Under the pieces are notes generated by a model. The model did no database searches. It saw nothing but the letters and a program-made list of their open reading frames with translations, and was not told the DNA's origin. From Desulfobacterales bacterium (GTDB lineage Bacteria; Desulfobacterota; Desulfobacteria; Desulfobacterales; UBA5852), in assembly GCA_030066455.1 (NCBI GenBank), contig JASJBQ010000029.1:1-24642 (forward strand): a DNA stretch of 24,642 nucleotides. The letters are read 5' to 3'. The position numbers and the translations under genes are program-made. Below, piece after piece: positions 1 through 8,229 of this stretch. Each line of letters begins with the position of its first letter. The first letter of the stretch is position 1.

Positions 1-367
1 CGGCCCTCGCGGGCGTGCTCACAACCGGACGGTTGCTGCGCGTCCCGCTTCGCGCCGCGCCTTGCCTGACGACCTGATGCTTGCTTATCAACCCCGCTGG
101 GCTTGCGCCTGCGGCCGAGTCGTTATTCTGATCAAAATCGGCACCCCGCGGTCGCCATCAGGCATCCAACGGGCCAGGCATGCCGAGCAAGTCCACTTGC
201 CGCACGCTGCAGGCTTCCCTAAATGCTGAATATTTACCCTAAATTTAGTTCACATCGAAATCCAGTCTGTTATTGATTACCATCGGCCTGTTTTGCATAA
301 AAACGATCATGCCGCGTTTCCTCCCCACGGCGTGTAAGTCCCAACCGCAGCGTAAAGGAGAATCAAG
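1..367. other. Intergenic leader without a recognisable gene
   Basis: I see no supportable gene or RNA here. The first 200 bases are GC-rich and the rest becomes AT-rich toward the first gene. An octamer CCCTAAAT occurs twice (218-225 and 237-244), and the second copy runs into the palindrome CTAAATTTAG (239-248), which could be a regulator site. A weak promoter-like pair is TTGATT at 273-278 and GCATAA at 295-300. A good ribosome binding site, AAGGAG at 355-360, precedes the ATG at 368. Confidence 0.4.
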
Positions 368-1294
368 ATGAAACTGGTGCGATGCCTGTTCATTATCGGT
401 CTGTGCCTGGCCGCCGGTCTGTCGCTGGTGCAGGCCGGTGAAATCGAGCGCATTCAGGCCAAAGGCGAACTGGTGGTCTCATTGAACAAGGGCTACCCGC
501 CATTCTCGATGCTGATCGATGGACAGCCTGCCGGTCTGGACGTGGATCTGGCCCGTCTGCTGGCGGAGTATCTGGGCGTCAAGGTGCGCTTCATTAGACC
601 GGAACGCTACGATCAGCAGATTCCCGGCCTGCTGGGCGGTGAATCGGACATCATCATCGCGGCCATGACACGGACGGTGGCGCGGGGGCTTAAGGTCCGT
701 TTCACCGATCCCTATTTCGAGGTCAGCCAGGCGGCGCTGGTGCGCCGGAAAATGGCCCCACCCGAGGCCAACTCCTACTTCGACTTGCTCGCCATCGGCG
801 GGCTGCGCCTGGGGGTCAAAGCCGGCACGACCCACGAGGCCTTTGCACGGGAACTGTTTCCGGCCAGTGCGCTGAAGCTTTATCCCACGGCGGCGGCGGC
901 GGCCGAGGCCATCCTCAAGGGCGAGGTCGACGCCATGGTGGCGGACTCCCCTTTCGTGCGCGTCTGGGAGCGCACCCACCCGGAGCACTATCCCACGGTG
1001 CAGGCGCTGCTCACCCCCGTGACGCAGGAGCACTATGCCTTCGCCATCCGTCCGGGGGATCCCGAGTTCCTGATCTGGCTGAACCTGTTCATCAATCAGA
1101 TCAAGATCGACGGCACACTGGACCTGCTGACCTATGAGTTCTTCGAAGCTATGGCCTGGACCGGTAAACCGGTGAAGGCGGAGAAAAAACTGACCCCGGC
1201 CATGTTTCTCAAAAACCGCTTCATCGAGCGCAAAAAAGAAATGATCGAAAAACGCCGTAAAGACGCTCCGCCGGCGAAACCGGTCTACGACTAA
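368..1294 (+). CDS. Family-3 extracellular solute-binding protein (amino-acid ABC type)
   Basis: A 308-residue periplasmic binding protein of the SBP_bac_3 family, whose members capture polar amino acids for ABC importers. Residues 1-23 form a classical signal peptide (KLVR, a hydrophobic core, then VQA before the cleavage site). The mature part opens with the typical pattern: a GELVVSLNKGYPPFS strand, then GLDVDLARLLAEYLG, then a DIIIAAMTRT segment and FTDPYF. AAGGAG lies 7 nt before the ATG. The C-terminus carries an unusual basic tail rich in Lys and Arg. No ABC permease or ATPase for it is adjacent. It lies 76 nt upstream of the serine deaminase gene and is probably co-transcribed with the catabolic genes behind it. 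The ligand cannot be read from the sequence, and it might be a sensor or an orphan binding protein. Confidence 0.85.
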   Translation: MKLVRCLFIIGLCLAAGLSLVQAGEIERIQAKGELVVSLNKGYPPFSMLIDGQPAGLDVDLARLLAEYLGVKVRFIRPERYDQQIPGLLGGESDIIIAAMTRTVARGLKVRFTDPYFEVSQAALVRRKMAPPEANSYFDLLAIGGLRLGVKAGTTHEAFARELFPASALKLYPTAAAAAEAILKGEVDAMVADSPFVRVWERTHPEHYPTVQALLTPVTQEHYAFAIRPGDPEFLIWLNLFINQIKIDGTLDLLTYEFFEAMAWTGKPVKAEKKLTPAMFLKNRFIERKKEMIEKRRKDAPPAKPVYD

Positions 1295-1370
1295 AACCCG
1301 CAACGTTCTTCGGAAACCGGCTCTACGCAGCCCTGTACAGCTACAGCAACGATTTTTCATGGTGAGCAGC

Positions 1371-2738
1371 ATGCAAGATTACATCACGACATCCATTTTC
1401 GACATCTTCAAGACGGGCCCCGGCCCTTCGAGCTCGCATACCATCGGGCCAATGAAAGCCGCCCTCGGTTTCCGGGACGCGGTCGAGGCGCTGGAACCCC
1501 AACCCGACTTTGCGCAGGCGACCGTCGACGTCTATCTCTACGGATCGCTGAGCCTGACCGGCGAGGGACACGGCACGCACAAGGCCGTTCTGGGCGGGCT
1601 TCTGGGCTGGACCCCGCAGGGCTGCGACTGCGACCGCCTCCTGGCGCTCATGGACGATCCGGCGACGGTGTATGAGTTGCCTTTCGCGCAGGGCGCTGTT
1701 GCCTTTACGGCCGCCAATATCCATTTCGAGGGTGCGGATCCCATGCTGGCCTCCCAGAACACGCTGCGCTTTCGCCTGACTGCGGAGGATGAAACACTGC
1801 TCGAGCGCGAGTACTACTCCATCGGCGGCGGGTTCATCCAGTGCAAAGGCGAAGAAGAAGCGACGCCTCCGCAGCTGCCCCACCCCTACCGCAACATGAA
1901 CGGGCTGCGCAAGCTGCTGCGCAAGACAGGCCTCACCCTGCGCGAGGTGATGCTCGCCAACGAAGAAGTCTTGACCGGCAAACCGCAGGCCGAGATCCTG
2001 GCCGGCATCGACGCCGTGGTCGCGGCCATGTGCCGGGCCGTGGAGAACGGGCTGGCCACCGACGGGCTCCTGCCCGGGCCGATCGGCCTGATGCGCAAAG
2101 CCCAGGTGCTCTACAAGAATTCATCCCGGATGAAGCGGGAGACCGGGCGCTCCCTGGCGCTGCTGAACGCTTACGCCCACGCCGCTTCCGAGGAGAACGC
2201 GGCCGGGCGCACCGTGGTGACAGCCCCCACCTCCGGTTCGGCCGGGGTGCTGCCCGGCGTTATCTGCCTGATGAAGAAGCATTTCGACTTCAGCGACGAG
2301 CAGTTCCGCGACGGCATGCTGGCCGCGGCGGCGATCGCTTTCATCGCCAAACACAATGCCAGCCTGGCCGGGGCGGAAGTCGGCTGCCAGGGCGAGGTCG
2401 GCGTGGCCTCCTCCATGGCCGCGGCCCTGATCGCCTACGCCAGCGGCCTATCCATGAAACAGGTGGAAAACGCAGCCGAGATCGCCCTTGAGCACCAGCT
2501 CGGCATGACCTGCGATCCGGTGGGGGGCTACGTCCAGATCCCCTGTATCGAGCGCAATGCCGTCGGAGCCGTGCAGGCCATGAACGCCTTCATCCTGGCG
2601 GAGGCCGGGGATCCGGCCCGCCAGAAGGTCACCTTCGACGAGGTGGTGGAGGCCATGCGGGAGACCGGCGAGGACATGTGCACCAAGTACAAGGAAACCG
2701 CCCAGGGCGGCCTGGCCGTGTGCTTCGTCGCCTGCTGA
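1371..2738 (+). CDS. sdaA: L-serine ammonia-lyase, single-chain, [4Fe-4S]
   Basis: Deaminates L-serine to pyruvate and ammonia in the cytoplasm with an oxygen-sensitive [4Fe-4S] cluster. The N-terminus has the family hallmark SIFDIFKTGPGPSSSHTIGPMKAA, split here only by reading (SIFDIFK, GPGPSSSHT, GPMKAA). The C-terminal catalytic half has TAPTSGSAGVLPG and the cysteines expected to bind the cluster: Cys339 in VGCQGEVG, Cys381 and Cys392 in MTCDPVGGYVQIPC, and the final residue Cys455, matching the C-terminal 'tail' ligand known from Legionella SdaA. The 455-residue length fits the fused alpha-beta type. I chose the ATG at 1371 because GGTGA lies just upstream; an in-frame ATG at 1359 would add four residues but has no ribosome binding site. 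The symporter gene follows after 62 nt. Confidence 0.93.
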   Translation: MQDYITTSIFDIFKTGPGPSSSHTIGPMKAALGFRDAVEALEPQPDFAQATVDVYLYGSLSLTGEGHGTHKAVLGGLLGWTPQGCDCDRLLALMDDPATVYELPFAQGAVAFTAANIHFEGADPMLASQNTLRFRLTAEDETLLEREYYSIGGGFIQCKGEEEATPPQLPHPYRNMNGLRKLLRKTGLTLREVMLANEEVLTGKPQAEILAGIDAVVAAMCRAVENGLATDGLLPGPIGLMRKAQVLYKNSSRMKRETGRSLALLNAYAHAASEENAAGRTVVTAPTSGSAGVLPGVICLMKKHFDFSDEQFRDGMLAAAAIAFIAKHNASLAGAEVGCQGEVGVASSMAAALIAYASGLSMKQVENAAEIALEHQLGMTCDPVGGYVQIPCIERNAVGAVQAMNAFILAEAGDPARQKVTFDEVVEAMRETGEDMCTKYKETAQGGLAVCFVAC

Positions 2739-2800
2739 CGGTTCGGACAAGCGATACACCGTCAATGCGAGATCTGAGGTCGGATTAAAGGAGAACATCG

Positions 2801-4045
2801 ATGAAAAAAATTAGCAACAGCACCTGGATTCTGATTGCCATGGTGGCGGGGATCGTGGCCGGTTTTTTCTTGGGTGAAAAAGGCGCGATCTTCGCGCCCC
2901 TGGGGGATATCTTCATCCTCCTGCTCAAGATGGTCATCATTCCGCTCGTCTTCTTCAGCATCGTGTCCGGGGCGGCTGCGCTGGGCAAGACCAAGTCGGC
3001 CGGCAAGGTGGGACTCATTACCATCGCCTACTACATGGGAACTTCGGCCATGTCGGTGGTCCTGGGTCTCCTCGCGGGCATGATCTTCCAGCCCGGCAAG
3101 GGAGTCGAGATCCCCGAGACGCTGATGACCGATGCCTCCAAATATGCCGAGGCCGCCGAAGTCGCTGGGTTCTGGGAGACCCTCATGGGCATCATTCCTG
3201 AAAACCCGTTCCACTCGCTGGTGTCCGGCAACATCCTGCAGATATTGTTTTTCGCGCTGTTTTTCGGCATCGCCCTGTCGGTGATGCCCGAGGAGAAGCA
3301 GAAACCCCTCCTGACCCTGCTGGACATCATCAACGACGCCCTGATCTGGATCATCATGAAGATTCTGGCGATCGCCCCCATCGGGGTGTTCGGCCTGATG
3401 ATCAGCGCCATCGCACAGTTCGGGCTCGACATCATGGTGCTGGTGCTGGTCCTGTTCGCCGTTTTCAGCGGCACCCTGGGGCTGATCCATTTTGTGGGGA
3501 TTCCGGGCCTGGCCATGCTGTTGGGTGGCATTAGCCCGTTCAAGTTCCTGGCCGGCATGAAAAAGACCCAGATCCTGGCCTTTGCCAGCGCATCTTCCAT
3601 GGCGACCCTGCCCGTCAACAAGAAGGAGTGCGAGGCGTTGGGTGTGAGGCCGGAAGTCACCTCGTTCGTCCTGCCCCTGGGGGCCACGATCAACATGAAC
3701 GGCAATGCCATGCTCTATGCCCTCACGGCCATGTTTTTCGCCCAGCTTTTCGGTGTCGAGCTGGGCATGCCCCAGTACGTGGCCATCGTGCTGACCTCGG
3801 TCCTGGGCGCCATCGGCACCGCCGGCGTGCCCGGCCCGGCGCTCCTGTCGGTGGCCGTGCTGGCGGCGGCCGGGATCCCGCTGGCGGGTCTTCCGCTGAT
3901 TTTCGGTGTCGACCGCCTGTTCGACATGATGCGCACCTCCACCAACGTTCTGGGGGATGCCTCCTGCGCGGTGATCGTCAACCGCGTTCTGGAGAAAGAT
4001 ATGGCCCCTGCCGGCAGTCCGGAAAGCGTGGCCGCCGAGAGCTGA
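2801..4045 (+). CDS. Dicarboxylate/amino acid:cation symporter (DAACS family)
   Basis: A 414-residue inner-membrane secondary transporter of the glutamate/aspartate (GltPh/EAAT) family. Visible family features are the HP1 loop ASSMATLPV, the TM7 segment GATINMNGNAMLY, the HP2 tip GTAGVPGP and the TM8 segment DRLFDMMRTSTNVLGD. The Arg in DMMRT matches the arginine that holds the substrate's side-chain carboxylate, so an acidic amino acid or dicarboxylate is likely. The usual NMDGT motif reads NMNGN (residues 298-302): the Asp that helps coordinate sodium in GltPh is Asn300, so ion coupling may differ. AAAGGAG at 2787-2793 marks the ATG at 2801. It lies between a serine deaminase and an asparaginase, which suggests uptake or exchange of aspartate or a related acid. 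Confidence 0.9.
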   Translation: MKKISNSTWILIAMVAGIVAGFFLGEKGAIFAPLGDIFILLLKMVIIPLVFFSIVSGAAALGKTKSAGKVGLITIAYYMGTSAMSVVLGLLAGMIFQPGKGVEIPETLMTDASKYAEAAEVAGFWETLMGIIPENPFHSLVSGNILQILFFALFFGIALSVMPEEKQKPLLTLLDIINDALIWIIMKILAIAPIGVFGLMISAIAQFGLDIMVLVLVLFAVFSGTLGLIHFVGIPGLAMLLGGISPFKFLAGMKKTQILAFASASSMATLPVNKKECEALGVRPEVTSFVLPLGATINMNGNAMLYALTAMFFAQLFGVELGMPQYVAIVLTSVLGAIGTAGVPGPALLSVAVLAAAGIPLAGLPLIFGVDRLFDMMRTSTNVLGDASCAVIVNRVLEKDMAPAGSPESVAAES

Positions 4046-4097
4046 TGACGACCTTGGCGAGGAAGCTTTTAACCCGATCAACACCAGGAAGGCCTCC

Positions 4098-5120
4098 ATG
4101 GCAACTCAAGAACCTCAAGGCAGCAACGTCAAACCGGCACGGATCATGATCCTGGCCACCGGCGGGACCATCGCCGGCGCCGCTGAAACCGGGACCCAGG
4201 CCGGCTACACCTCGGGTCAGGTGTCCATCGAGGGCATGATCGCGGCCGTCCCGGGCATCGACCAGCTGGCGGCGGTCAGCGGCGAGCAGATCTCCAACGT
4301 CGGCTCCCAGGACATGACCTTCGAGATCATGATCGCTCTGGCGCGCCGTATCAATACCATCTTCAAGGAAGATCAGGCCGACGGCGTGGTCGTGACCCAC
4401 GGCACGGACACCATGGAGGAGACGGCGCTCTTCCTGGGGCTGACGGTCAAGAGCAAGAGACCCGTCGTCATGACGGGTTCCATGCGCCCGTCGACGGCCG
4501 TGAGCGCCGACGGCCCGCTGAATCTCTACAACGCGGTGGCTGTAGCGGCCGATCCCCAGGCCGTCGACCGCGGCGTGATGGTGGTGATGAACGACCGCAT
4601 TCACGGCGCGCATTCGCTGACCAAGACCGACACCACCGCGGTGGAAACCTTTCTCTCCCCCATCAACGGCCTGATGGGCACGGTCACCTATGGCAAGATC
4701 CAGTATTTCCGGACACCTTTCCGTAAACACACCCACAAGAGCGAGTTTTCCCTGGACGGCGTCACGGACCTGCCCCGGGTGGACATCCTCTATGCCTGCG
4801 TGGACACGCCGGCCGACCTGATCGACGCATCGGTGGAGCGGGGGGTGCGGGGCATTGTCATCGCCGGCAACGGCAACGGCAACATGAATGCGGAGGCGGT
4901 TGAGCGCGCAGCGCGGGCGGCTAAAAAAGGCATCGTCATCGTGCGCAGCTCGCGGGTGCCCTCGGGGAAGATCGGCCGCAATGTGGAGATCGACGACGAC
5001 CGCCTGGGGTTTGTCGCTTCGGACGAGCTCAACCCCCCCAAGGCCCGCATCATGCTCATGCTGGCCCTGCTGAAGGAAAGAAGTCTGGAAGAGATTCAGC
5101 AGCTCTACTACGATTACTGA
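4098..5120 (+). CDS. L-asparaginase, cytoplasmic, type II-like sequence
   Basis: A 340-residue asparaginase of the bacterial N-terminal nucleophile-threonine family; hydrolyses L-asparagine to aspartate and ammonia. Catalytic elements are visible: the nucleophile Thr24 in TGGTIAG, the flexible-loop tyrosine in AGYTSG (Tyr37), GSQDM, the second triad THGTDTMEETA (Thr103, Asp104) and Lys176 in SLTKTDTT. The sequence resembles the high-affinity AnsB type more than AnsA. However, the N-terminus (MATQEPQGSNVKPARIM) has no signal peptide, so the enzyme should be cytoplasmic. GGAAGG lies 5 nt upstream of the ATG. It is the last gene of the plus-strand group and would supply aspartate and ammonia. 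A long palindrome starts 3 nt after its stop codon. Confidence 0.92.
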   Translation: MATQEPQGSNVKPARIMILATGGTIAGAAETGTQAGYTSGQVSIEGMIAAVPGIDQLAAVSGEQISNVGSQDMTFEIMIALARRINTIFKEDQADGVVVTHGTDTMEETALFLGLTVKSKRPVVMTGSMRPSTAVSADGPLNLYNAVAVAADPQAVDRGVMVVMNDRIHGAHSLTKTDTTAVETFLSPINGLMGTVTYGKIQYFRTPFRKHTHKSEFSLDGVTDLPRVDILYACVDTPADLIDASVERGVRGIVIAGNGNGNMNAEAVERAARAAKKGIVIVRSSRVPSGKIGRNVEIDDDRLGFVASDELNPPKARIMLMLALLKERSLEEIQQLYYDY

Positions 5121-5122
5121 GG

Positions 5123-5243
5123 AAGGTTTTACAAAAGGCCCGATATCTGCGTTACACGAATCTCTCGTCACTGCAGCGTACGATCAGTACGCTTCATTCC
5201 TCGAGATTCGTAAGCCTTGATCTCGAACCTTTTGCAAAACCTT
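5123..5243. repeat. Long imperfect palindrome, family I copy A
   Basis: A 121-bp element with outer arms AAGGTTTTACAAAAGG and CCTTTTGCAAAACCTT, inner arms around CGAATCTC and GAGATTCG, and an apical stem CGTAC/GTACG. It lies between the convergent asparaginase and P-loop genes and may act as a bidirectional terminator. Its minus strand shares an order of short blocks (AAGGC, GAGGAAT, AACGCAG) with the palindromes at 10012, 11791 and 19055. Confidence 0.65.
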
Positions 5244-5257
5244 CTGAATTCTATTTC

Positions 5258-5323
5258 AAGGTGTCGGTTTTCAGGTTTCAGGTTTTCCATACACTGAACA
5301 CTGACACCCGACACCTGAAACCC
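5258..5323. repeat. TTTCAGG-type inverted repeat, family III copy 1
   Basis: A segment of short reiterated words (GGTTTCAGG, AGGTGTCGG) followed by their complements (CCGACACCT, CCTGAAACC). It ends 3 nt beyond the stop codon of the minus-strand P-loop gene. A related element lies at 18955-19040, next to dppA. It may be a terminator or a dispersed repeat; there is no clear U-tract. Confidence 0.6.
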
Positions 5324-5325
5324 TA

Positions 5326-5880
5326 TCATCCGCCTGCGGGCTTTCCCTCCGGCATCTTGATCACCCGATCGCAATCCTGCATCAGTCGCTCGGTCAGTCG
5401 CTGCTCGCGGTGTGAAATCGAGTGGTCCCCGAGACTTTCGCCATAGTAGGCATTGATCAGGACGGTGGCGGCCGATTGGATGATCTCCGCAAAGCGACGG
5501 TAATCGCCGGCCTGAAGGTAGAGCGTGGCGTCGTTGACGACCAGGATGGGGTGCGGGCGCGCCAGAATCTGATTGAAAAGCGGCGCCGCGGCCAGGGCGT
5601 TCTCGGCCGCCAGACGAGTGACTTCTTCGGGTGTGCGGCCGGTGAGGCGGGGGGCAACAATGTCGGCAAAAAGATAGCGGCCGGTGAAACCCGCTGGCAG
5701 GGCCAGCCGTCCCCCGATCCCGCGAACCGTTTCCGGGGCCAGGTCCAGAACCGTCATCTGCGGAGTGGGGTTGGCGGCGATCCAATCGGCGAGAATCCTG
5801 CTCGTGGTCCGCGTTTTACCCGTGTTGATATCGCCGATGATCAGGGTGCGTTGGCCCAGAAAGTCTTCATTGTAATTCAT
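5326..5880 (-). CDS. Unrecognised P-loop NTPase in the thiamine operon
   Basis: A 184-residue protein that I cannot assign to a named family. Residues 16-23 (GDINTGKT) fit a Walker A motif, and the hydrophobic strand ending in PILVVND near residue 115 could be Walker B, so nucleotide binding is likely. There is no signal peptide or membrane segment, which suggests a cytoplasmic protein. The gene lies 56 nt downstream of ecfT on the same strand and is probably the last gene of the TPP-controlled thiD-thiW-ecfA-ecfT operon. This hints at a role in thiazole or thiamine metabolism or in transporter function, but that is only guilt by association. The ATG at 5880 has no good ribosome binding site. 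It could also be a general ATPase or kinase unrelated to thiamine. Confidence 0.75.
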   Translation of the reverse strand: MNYNEDFLGQRTLIIGDINTGKTRTTSRILADWIAANPTPQMTVLDLAPETVRGIGGRLALPAGFTGRYLFADIVAPRLTGRTPEEVTRLAAENALAAAPLFNQILARPHPILVVNDATLYLQAGDYRRFAEIIQSAATVLINAYYGESLGDHSISHREQRLTERLMQDCDRVIKMPEGKPAGG

Positions 5881-5936
5881 AGCGGCAGGTTACCACAAAC
5901 AGCCCCGGTTGCTAAGCCTCTGCCCGGCAATTTCTT

Positions 5937-6599
5937 CTAAGCCGCATAGCGTAACAGCAGACAGGCGGTGACGAGCGTGACGGCAATGAAGATGGCCCCC
6001 CAGTCCTGGGCCTGCATGCGGTAGTCGTCCAGTTGTCGGCGTCCGCCCCGGCCGAAACCGCGGCACTCCATGGCTTCCGCCAGCGATTCGGCCATTTGAA
6101 AAGCCTGGATCAGAAGCGGTCCCAGGAAGGCCGGGTAGTTGCGCAGCGCCCGCCATCCCGGCCGCAGCTCAATGCCCCGGGCGCGTTGCGCATCCATGAC
6201 GTGACGCACTTTGCGGGTGATCACCGGCACGAACTGCAGGGACGCGGTCATCACAAAAGCCACTGCGTATGGCAGCCCCATTTTGACCAGGGCGCTGCCC
6301 AGATCTTCGGGTGTCGTCAGGGCGAAAAAGACGAAAAAGGTGCTGGTCAGCGTCAGCAGGCTCAACGCGGCCTGCAGGCCGGCGGCCAGGCCGACCGACC
6401 ACCAGGTAATCCCGCCGAAGAACAGGGCCATGGGCAACAGCATCAAAAGCCAGCGGGTATAAGTCGGCCCCTGGCCGGTCAGGCCGATGAAAATCAGCAG
6501 GATCCCCCAGGCGCCCAGGAGCCAGATCGTGTCGCGGATGAAGATGACGAGCAGGCCGTAGATCAGGGCCAGCGCGAGATGGGTGCGGGGGTCAAACAT
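5937..6599 (-). CDS. ecfT: ECF transporter transmembrane component EcfT
   Basis: A 220-residue integral membrane protein that couples the ATPase to the substrate-binding S component in energy-coupling-factor vitamin importers. It has several hydrophobic segments in the N-terminal half, and its cytoplasmic part carries the two ATPase-contact motifs: AQRARGI (ARG at 140-142) and AMECRGFG (CRG at 179-181, where the usual Ala is Cys). The start overlaps the end of the ecfA gene by 8 nt, a sign of translational coupling. With ThiW and the double ATPase directly upstream it should form one dedicated (group I) ECF importer, probably for the thiazole part of thiamine. Confidence 0.9.
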   Translation of the reverse strand: MFDPRTHLALALIYGLLVIFIRDTIWLLGAWGILLIFIGLTGQGPTYTRWLLMLLPMALFFGGITWWSVGLAAGLQAALSLLTLTSTFFVFFALTTPEDLGSALVKMGLPYAVAFVMTASLQFVPVITRKVRHVMDAQRARGIELRPGWRALRNYPAFLGPLLIQAFQMAESLAEAMECRGFGRGGRRQLDDYRMQAQDWGAIFIAVTLVTACLLLRYAA

Positions 6600-8223
6600 T
6601 CTGTGCCCCCTGCGACTGGGCGGCCCAGAGGCGGAAACCGTCGGTGGGGGCCAGTCCTGACCGGGCCATGGCCTCCGTGTCGCCCATGACCGTCCACGGT
6701 GCGGCGTCGATCATAATGCGGCCGGCATTCAAAAGAATCCAGCGGTCGGCACATGCTTCGGCAAAGCCAAGATCATGGGTCACGAGGATCACCAGCAGGC
6801 CTTCGCTGCGAACGTCGGCGAGCAGATTGAGCAGCGCACGGCGGAACTGATGATCCTGCCCGGCCGTGGGTTCGTCCAGGGCCAGGACAGCCGGCCGGGT
6901 CGCCAGGGCCGAGGCGAAGGCCACGCGTTTTTTCTCTCCGCCGCTCAAGCGGTAGGGGGCCCGGTCAAGATAGGGCTCCAGGCGAAATTGCGCCACGAGC
7001 GCCTGTATCCAGGCTTCATCGTATTTCTTCAGTGCGCGCGGGCCGGTTTCGATCTCCTCGCGGACACTGAGGCGGAAGAACTGGTTGTCCGGGTTCTGGA
7101 AGGCCAGCCCCACTTGGGCGGCCAGCTGGGCCACACGCTGTTGCCGCGTGTCCCGGCCCTGAATTCGGATCGTTCCGGCGGCGGGACGCTCGAGTCCCAT
7201 GATATGCCGCAGCAGCGTGGTTTTGCCGGCGCCGTTGGCCCCCACAATGGCGATGCATTCACCGGCGCCGGCCTGAAAGGTGATCTCCTCCAGCAGCATC
7301 CGGCCGTCAACGCGCGCCGTCAGCCCCTCGATTTCCAGCACCGGTACGCCGGTCGCAACAGGACCGGCCGGGAACGGCCGTTCGTCTTCGATCGGGAGCA
7401 TTTGCAGGGTCTCCGACGTGAGCGTATCGACGGACAGCGGCAGCGGGGACAAATGGTGCTGCTTGCCGATGCTTACCGTCAGCGGTGTCTCCAGCCCCCA
7501 GGCTTCCAGATCATTCTGGAGCACCTTTTGAGGAGTCCCGTCGGCGACCACGCGTCCCTCCTGCAGGACCACCATCTGTTCGATATCGGGCAGCGTGGAC
7601 GCCAGGCGGTGCTCGCAGATCACGATGCCGGTGCCGGCGTCATGGGCGGATTTGAGAATTGAACGGATGCGGCCAACGTGGCGGGCGTCCAGGTTGGCGT
7701 AGGGTTCGTCCAGCACCAGAACGGAGGGCTTGAGGGCCAGGATGGCGGCCAAGGTGACCAGATGCTTTTCGCCCCCGGAGAGTTCATGCGGCGCGCGGGG
7801 CAGCAGTGCTTTGATGGACAATTGCTCGGCCACCTCGGCGATGCGGCGGCGGATGACGGCCCGGCCCGCGCCCAGGCTTTCCAGGCCGTAGGCCAGTTCG
7901 CGCGCCACCGTGCTGCAGAAAAGCTGGGCCTCCGGATTCTGGAACACCATCCCGACCTGGTTGAACAAATGGGCCACGGACTGGTCGGCCACCGGCCGGC
8001 CCCGGATCAGGACTTCGCCCCGGAGGCGGCCACCGTAAAAATGGGGGATCAGACCGTTGAACGTGCGGCAAAGGGTCGACTTGCCCGAACCGCTGGCGCC
8101 GCCGATCAGGGTGAAGGTTCGGCGGTCCAGGGCGAGGTCGACGTCATCGAGGACGGGCCGGCCGCTCGTGCGGCGGTAGTGGTATCCCAACTGGCGGGCG
8201 GCTATGAACGACGTCGGCGGCAA
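6592..8223 (-). CDS. ECF transporter ATPase, two fused ABC domains (EcfA-EcfA')
   Basis: A 543-residue cytoplasmic protein with two complete ABC ATPase domains that power the ECF importer. Domain 1 has Walker A at 41-50 (GGASGSGKST), signature LSGGEK at 148, Walker B VLVLDE at 168 and the H-loop in CEHRL. Domain 2 has Walker A at 328-336 (GANGAGKTT), signature LSGGEKK at 426, Walker B LALDE at 447 and the H-loop in VTHD. The linker spans roughly residues 250-295. In many ECF systems these two ATPases are separate genes. The likely start is a TTG at 8223, 6 nt after the thiW stop; GGGGTGA upstream may serve as the binding site. No ATG near the expected N-terminus is in frame, so the exact start is uncertain. 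Confidence 0.9.
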   Translation of the reverse strand: MPPTSFIAARQLGYHYRRTSGRPVLDDVDLALDRRTFTLIGGASGSGKSTLCRTFNGLIPHFYGGRLRGEVLIRGRPVADQSVAHLFNQVGMVFQNPEAQLFCSTVARELAYGLESLGAGRAVIRRRIAEVAEQLSIKALLPRAPHELSGGEKHLVTLAAILALKPSVLVLDEPYANLDARHVGRIRSILKSAHDAGTGIVICEHRLASTLPDIEQMVVLQEGRVVADGTPQKVLQNDLEAWGLETPLTVSIGKQHHLSPLPLSVDTLTSETLQMLPIEDERPFPAGPVATGVPVLEIEGLTARVDGRMLLEEITFQAGAGECIAIVGANGAGKTTLLRHIMGLERPAAGTIRIQGRDTRQQRVAQLAAQVGLAFQNPDNQFFRLSVREEIETGPRALKKYDEAWIQALVAQFRLEPYLDRAPYRLSGGEKKRVAFASALATRPAVLALDEPTAGQDHQFRRALLNLLADVRSEGLLVILVTHDLGFAEACADRWILLNAGRIMIDAAPWTVMGDTEAMARSGLAPTDGFRLWAAQSQGAQNV

Positions 8224-8229
8224 AGGGCA

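Noticed and set aside
1..240. Possible 3' end of an upstream gene at the window edge.
   Set aside because: No frame shows a convincing protein end or family motif.
2762..4099. Minus-strand 445-codon open frame opposite the symporter gene, rich in His, Gln and Asp.
   Set aside because: It is antisense to a clear membrane-protein gene; its composition is what complementing hydrophobic codons gives in GC-rich DNA.
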